Below are positions 58,928-64,000 of a stretch of DNA of 64,000 nt, piece after piece (the first letter of the stretch is position 1; each line of letters starts with the position of its first letter). The translations under genes and the position numbers were made by a program. The stretch covers positions 248,001 to 312,000 of the forward strand of contig NBAY01000022.1 of NCBI GenBank assembly GCA_002794775.1, in the 5' to 3' direction. The notes beneath the pieces were generated by a model. The model had not been told where the DNA came from, searched no databases, and saw only the letters and a program-made list of their open reading frames with translations. This stretch comes from Porodaedalea pini (taxonomy: Eukaryota > Basidiomycota > Agaricomycetes > Hymenochaetales > Hymenochaetaceae).

Positions 58928-61484
58928 TTAAGGAGCCGGCGACGCCGTCCTCGCGAAGTCCACGCGGTCCACCCGTGCATCATCCTTGAGCGATCTCACG
59001 GCGTCTTGCCACATTCTAAGGCGGTCCAATTCCGCATTTCGAGGCTCGTCTCGAGGCACAGGGGAAAGCGTTCCCCCACGAGCCCACCTGTGCGACATGT
59101 CTGGACACGACTTGTGCCGTCGATGTAGATTGTGAGTACGCCCGCGCCCGTACCCACTGTGTCTCTGCAACAAAGGCATCCTGTCTTTATCTTTACGTTT
59201 GTCCTTGTCTTTGTGCAAGACCGTATCTACGGCGTCATCTGCGTGCTCGACCGCGCGGACGGCATGCGCCTGTATCGCTTTCCGGTAGCGCGAGGAATAT
59301 GCCTCACTTAGGACTGAGACAAATTGATGCTTATAAATAAACTGATTATTGGAAATTGGCTACACCTGCACGCACCGGAGATAAGGATAGTCATCGTGCC
59401 GACGCCGAGCAGCGCCCAGACGATGAATACGGAGCGGCCTGCGGGCGTGTCAGGCGTCTGGTCTCCGAAGCCGATTGTGCTGAATGCTTCGAAGCCTTCG
59501 TAAATGCATGGATGATGGGTTAGGACAATTTATCTGTCTCTCTCGAACATCGCAGGGCACTCACAGAACCACATAGCTTCTCCGTATGACCATCCTTCGG
59601 TGGCCATGAATATTGCCGCTCCAATCTGTCAGGCAAAGCCTCAGTAGTCAGTATGAAGGAATGGGATAGATCCACTTACCAGCCAGAATGTCAAGAATAG
59701 AGTCCACACAACAGTCAACTGTGTACGTTTAGTGACATGAGCTCCAAAGGCAAAATAGCCACAATATACCTTGACTGTAAACTCCTTCTGAAGGCCTTCA
59801 GTAATGCTAACATCGAAGCTCTGAAGAGGCATAATCAGAGTATATTGTCATAATAGGCGAAAAGCAACGAACCATTTGCGAAGAAAACGTCGATTTCCTC
59901 TCCGGGTTTTCCGCTTCTAATCGCAAGATGTCTTTCGCTTCCTGCATCGCAGCCTCTTTCTGGTGCGCAGTCAACGCGTCCACATTCAAATGCTTTCGAT
60001 TTAACGCTATCCTTGAGCCCCCGGAATGCCCGACTCTATGTACGTAGACCGGAAGGCCCGCCCGCGCAAGCTGCCTCTCTATCGCTAGTTTCTCAACGTG
60101 CTGCCCACGCTTGCGCTCGCGATGCGCCTTCCTCCGTTCGTCGAACGCATTGAGGTGTTTTCGGTACGATGCCTGGAAGCTTTCGATGATAGTGTCGTTG
60201 CAGATGCTGACCGTGAGCGCGAGGTTCAATATCCCAACCGCAGCGTGAAGCGCGCAGAACGCACGCGCGCCGGGCGAGCGCGGGACGATGTCGCCGAAGC
60301 CGATCGTCTCAATGACGACGACGGTGAAGTACATGCCGTCGATGAAGCTGAGCCCCATGAGCAGCGAATTAACGAGCCCGCCGAGCGCGATCCAGCAGAG
60401 GAGCAGCATCACGACGATCACGAGCGAGCGCTGCTTGCGCGTGAGCCCGCTCGAGGCATGCGCGAAGTCGGGCGTCTGGACATAGTCAATGATGAGCGTG
60501 ATGTTGGTGATGAGCGAGGCAATGGTCGAGCAGAGGGTGAACCAGAAGGACTGCCCGTATGTGAAGCCGTCGTTGAAGCGGTGGATGACGCCGAAGATTG
60601 TGACTGCGATGATGTTGATCGTGTCTACAAAAGAAAATTAGGACATCATTCGTCTGAGAATTGAACGTAGTATGCGAACCGTGGATGCTCAGTGCGATGA
60701 TAGCAACCAACGTCGCCGTCCGGACTTTCTTCTCCAAGAACCTGGATATAATAGCGATATTCGCAAGCAGCGCGCACGCCATCGAAATGCTGAGCCCGAC
60801 ATCGAGAAGCGCGCTGTTCTTACGCGACTCGACAGTCTTGCTCTGCTCCGTGATAACGTACCAGTGGCCCGTGAGGCCGGGAATCTCGAGGAGGATGGAG
60901 AATGGGATGACGATTCCAGAGAGAATGGGCAGTATGCGGTGGTTTGGCGCGTGCTCTGCATCCTCGTCGTCGTCGCCGTCGGTCTGGAGGATGAAGGCCT
61001 TGATACTCGATAGTCGCCCGCGAAAACGTGCATAAAGAGTTGTTCGTGGAGAAGATGGAGTCGAAGGTGCAGGCCACTCGCGTTTGTTCTCGTTCAGATT
61101 TTCGACATGAGTATTGTCGCCGTCAACGACACTCTCGCTGTCGGATTCATTCAGGTTATCGTCATCATCACCAAAACGGCCTTCATCGCTGCGGCCATCC
61201 GTTGACCGCTCTGCAGCGTCTTCCTCCGTTCTACCGGGCGACTTCTCCACGAGGCCGTCCGTGCCGCTCTCCAGATCCCGCCTGTCCTTTCTATTTGAAC
61301 CAAAGAAACAAAGGCCTGCGAGGACAAGAGGTAGCTTCATCGCAACAGCCGCGATGCGACTAGGAAATTGTGGGTTTAAGGCAGCGTAGGCGCAGCTGTG
61401 GCACGCTCCACATAGCAGGGACAGGTACAAGCCTAGGTAAAGGACGCATATAGACAGACTGAAATCACGTTGTACTGTGTACAT
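58928..61484 (-). CDS. TOK-type outwardly rectifying two-pore potassium channel
   Basis: Fungal TOK channels have eight membrane segments and two pore loops in one chain. Read on the minus strand: an acidic N-terminal cytosolic part (DDDDNLNESDSESVVDGDN), then hydrophobic helices ILPILSGIVIPFSILLEIPG, LDVGLSISMACALLANIAII, ATLVAIIALSIH and VIVMLLLCWIALGGLVNSLL. Pore 1 has TIGFGDIVP (about 60287-60310). A long charged linker precedes VVWTLFLTFWLIGAAIFMAT and pore 2 STIGFGDQTP (about 59456-59484), then VWALLGVGTMTILISVLSEA and a basic C-terminal tail. Both selectivity filters are the canonical T-x-G-x-G-D. ATG 61484 would begin with an extra hydrophobic segment and leave 26 bp to the divergent URA5 ATG. 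ATG 61340 (MKLPLVLAGLCFF) is a likely alternative start. Confidence 0.92.
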
Positions 61485-61510
61485 ATTACAGTATTATTCT
61501 GACCATCGCC

Positions 61511-62268
61511 ATGTCCTCGTCGACGGCTGAGCTCCAGCAGCACCAAAAGGACCTCATCGAGGGCGCCATGTCCGTCGGCGCGCTCAAGTTCGGCTCCTTC
61601 ATTCTCAAGTCCGGACGGTACATATTTTCCGCACCGCCCTCTATGCACATCTGAACAGGCTCGCGCGAACCTGCGCGCGCATTCTTTTTGTCGTCTACAG
61701 GAGTTCACCGTACTTCATCAACGCGGGCCTCCTCAGCACGGGCCCGCTCATCTCCGCCGTCGCCGCGGGCTATGCGGCGCTCATCGCGCAGCAAGGCACA
61801 CCGTTCGACGTGCTCTTCGGACCAGCATACAAGGGAATTCCCTTCGTCGCCGCAACTGCGCTCGTGCTGCATCGCGACTACGGCATTGCCGTCGGGTATG
61901 CGTTCGACCGCAAGGAGGTCAAGGCCCATGGCGAGGGCGGGCGCATGATCGGCTCCGACGTGCGCGGTAAGCGCGTGCTCATTCTCGACGATGTGATGAC
62001 CGCCGGCACCGCCGTCCGACAGTCGATCGACCAAATCCGCGAGGAGGGCGGCACCGTCGTCGGCGTCGTGATGCTTCTCGACCGCGAGGAAGTCACTATG
62101 GACGGCCGGAACACGGTGAAAGACATCGAGGAGATTCTAGGTGGGGGAGCGAAGGTAAACACAATCTTGCGCATGCGTGATTTGATGACTTGGTTGGAGA
62201 ACAACGGGCAGACGGACGTTATCCAGCGTATGAAGGCTTACTGGGACCAGTACGGTATCAAGAACTGA
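61511..62268 (+). CDS. URA5: Orotate phosphoribosyltransferase
   Basis: Converts orotate and PRPP to OMP in pyrimidine synthesis. ATG 61511 gives MSSSTAELQQHQKDLIEGAM and SVGALKFGSFILKSGR. An 82-bp intron (about 61619-61700) leads to SSPYFINAGLLSTGPLISAV. Conserved sites follow: DVLFGPAYKGIPF, AFDRKEVKAHGEGG (flexible loop Lys/His), and the PRPP-binding VLILDDVMTAGTA at about 61975-62013. Ends DVIQRMKAYWDQYGIKN at 62266-62268. Length of about 225 residues is normal. It is divergently arranged with the TOK channel gene, with which it must share a very short promoter region or an overlapping leader. Confidence 0.96.
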
Positions 62269-62754
62269 ATTGATTCTATACTGGCAAAAAAATAAAAGTA
62301 TGTGCATGAATCTCTGAATACTTATTCCACAGATTGACCTGGCATGCTCAGAGGTGTATCCCATGCTGTCCCGGATAGCCGCTAGATGGCTTCTGAAAAA
62401 ATAGAGCTAGAATTGTCATAAAGAACGCTGTTTAGCGATTTCAGCGTCTGTCTCCTCAATCTCCTTATTTTGCGTGCACCCGGGTCTCCCAACTTCGCAG
62501 GGACAAGACACCCTTCATCAATATTTTCTTTGACTCTCTCGCTTGTCCAAGATCCAAGATGTACAGACTGGTTGTACTTACACCGAACTTTGCCATTCGG
62601 ATGCATTATCTATGACGCTGCAATAAATTTACCACAGTCTACGTGACACCGAAATGACGCATATATCCGCCAATTATCCCGTAGAGTTCTACTTATGCTG
62701 TACTTCAGGCCGTATGTGGGTTTCCTGTACACGTCCGCGTCCTGAGCAGCCGAG
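62269..62754. other. Intergenic region URA5 to gluconokinase
   Basis: About 490 bp, AT-rich near URA5. A minus-strand ORF at 62382-62606 shows no family resemblance. No other feature seen. Confidence 0.4.
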
Positions 62755-63606
62755 ATGTCTGGCCGGATCGAGAAAGACAGCGATCAGCAGCTCGACGCGC
62801 TCCGCACAGACGAGGAACACCATCAACACCATGCCCGGGGTGACATCGGCGGTAAATACCACGAGCAGGAGGCTGACGGCGACGAGCACCTCAAGGCTGG
62901 CGAGAAAGCCAGGCAGGATGCAGACGTCAGGAAGGACGCAGGGCCCGTCCTCGTCGTCGTAATGGTGTGTGACCCGTCATTTTGCTTCACTCGGCGTCGA
63001 GCCTGAGATCGATTCTAAACGCGCTTTCAGGGCGTCTCCGGGTGCGGCAAGTCCACGCTCGGCGCCGCGCTCGCGCACGCACTCGGGATTCCCTTCGCCG
63101 ACGCCGACGAGCTGCACCCGCAGGCGAACATCGACAAGATGTCGCAGGGCACCCCGCTCACCGACGCCGACCGCCAGCCGTGGCTCGAGCGCATCCGCGC
63201 CGAGGCCGTGCGGACGTGCAAAGAGCAGGCACAGGATCACACACACACCGGCCCGCGCGGCATCGTTATCGGGTGCAGCGCGCTCAAGCGCGCCTACCGC
63301 GACGTCCTCCGCGGGTTCTCGCAGTCCGTGCCCGGATCGAGTTCGGGCGCGGCAGGCGCGAGCCCCGCCGCGCTGCCGACGTACTTCGTGCACATCCGCG
63401 GCTCGCGCGCGGCGCTGCTGAAGCGCATGGAGAACCGGAAGGGCCACTTCATGAAGGCGGGTATGCTAGACAGCCAGCTGGAGACGCTCGAGCCGCCGGA
63501 GGAGACGGGCGAGCCGAACGTCGTAACGGTGGAGCTCGAGGCACCTGTGGATGAGCAAATACAGCAGGCTCGAGAAGCTCTGAGGGCGCTTGATCTCAAA
63601 GTGTAG
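62755..63606 (+). CDS. Gluconokinase (GntK-type carbohydrate kinase)
   Basis: Phosphorylates gluconate to 6-phosphogluconate, feeding the pentose phosphate pathway. From ATG 62755 (MSGRIEKDSDQQLDALRTDE) there is an unusual His/Glu/Lys-rich leader of about 60 residues. Then comes GPVLVVVM and, after an intron (about 62963-63029), GVSGCGKSTLGAALAHAL (Walker A). Family blocks ADADELHPQANIDKMSQGTP, LTDADRQPWLERI, IGCSALKRAYRDVLRG, TYFVHIRGSRAALLKRMENR and KGHFMKAGMLDSQLETLEPP all follow in order. The end reads QIQQAREALRALDLKV at 63604-63606. The hydrophilic N-terminal extension is not part of the usual 170-190-residue core and could be regulatory or an over-long start model. Confidence 0.94.
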
Positions 63607-64000
63607 AAGGTGTCTTGTTCGTCGTATCATCATGCTCTCCGACAATGCTCATCTACAGTCCGGGCTCCAGGTATGATTTGTTGTACTATCTAGATTATAA
63701 AGCTATAGATTGCTCGAATCATCCTCTGGTGAAAGCCCGTCCGCAACGAAGGCTGAAGTCAAACGCCGGGCCCAGCGATGCTGCTTCGAGCATTCGACGT
63801 TCTGTTCTTTGCCATCTCACCGACTCCATCTGGAAGAGGCAGACTGGCACGAACTTCTCCTTTTCACTCCCCCGTCATTGGTTGAAACAGACCAGCGCTG
63901 GCAAATGGCGGCTCGTTGGGTCTCGACTGTTTAAAGAGGCAGAATCGCAACAGGTAATCTTCCGAACTTACCTTAAAGGCTACTCCTTCGTCCGAGCCTG
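63607..64000. other. Window end, no supported gene
   Basis: A plus-strand ORF at 63710-63934 has no recognisable family. It could be a first exon of a gene continuing beyond the window, but nothing in the sequence decides this. Confidence 0.35.

Noticed and set aside
60098..60664. Plus-strand 188-codon ORF
   Set aside because: Antisense of the TOK channel pore region; acidic low-complexity character comes from the codon pattern of the real gene.

Overview
This window looks like nuclear DNA of an agaricomycete-type basidiomycete. Genes lie on both strands and are cut by many short introns, mostly about 45-75 bases with GT..AG borders. The set of conserved products is fungal: a three-domain tRNA ligase, a TOK-type two-pore K+ channel, Atg18, Cft1, Sec31, Hap3, Mrs2, Der1, Ura5 and a Mug/TDG-type glycosylase. 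No tRNA, rRNA or CRISPR array was recognised, and no gene cluster for a single pathway is evident. All splice models are hand-read from frame continuity and family resemblance, with no transcript data.

Layout. 1-10.3 kb: 3' end of an E(z)-like SET methyltransferase, ATG18, tRNA ligase, then on the minus strand an S33-type secreted or membrane hydrolase and an F-box protein. 10.5-11.3 kb: a compact 858-bp foldback hairpin. 11.8-18.9 kb: an NmrA-like reductase with two apparent frameshifts, a RecQ1-type helicase, and a disordered conserved protein. 20.1-25.8 kb: CFT1 (CPSF160). 25.9-31.7 kb: a non-coding repeat island made of three copies of one element family. 31.8-34.6 kb: poorly supported ORFs and a decayed GH5 glucanase. 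34.9-48.3 kb: GPN2, SEC31, a mismatch uracil/thymine glycosylase, a second E(z)-like SET gene, HAP3 and a conserved Ser/Arg-rich protein. 48.3-55.3 kb: sparse, with MRS2 and one lineage-type unknown. 55.3-63.6 kb: DER1, an unknown, TOK channel, URA5 and gluconokinase.

The most unusual content is the 25.9-31.7 kb island. Two copies in the plus orientation (one full, one old and diverged) and one rearranged copy in the minus orientation all end in a stable hairpin, then two to four bases, then CTGG followed by T. That is the form expected of a Helitron/Helentron-like 3' terminus. The terminal hairpin has also been amplified into an internal tandem array of about 48-bp units, and some stem differences between copies are compensatory. 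No transposase or Rep/helicase is encoded, so this would be a non-autonomous element. The assignment is a hypothesis; the shared boundaries and the repeat structure are seen directly.

Two E(z)-type SET genes 42 kb apart, several broken genes, and the two repeat structures mark the accessory part of an otherwise housekeeping-rich window.
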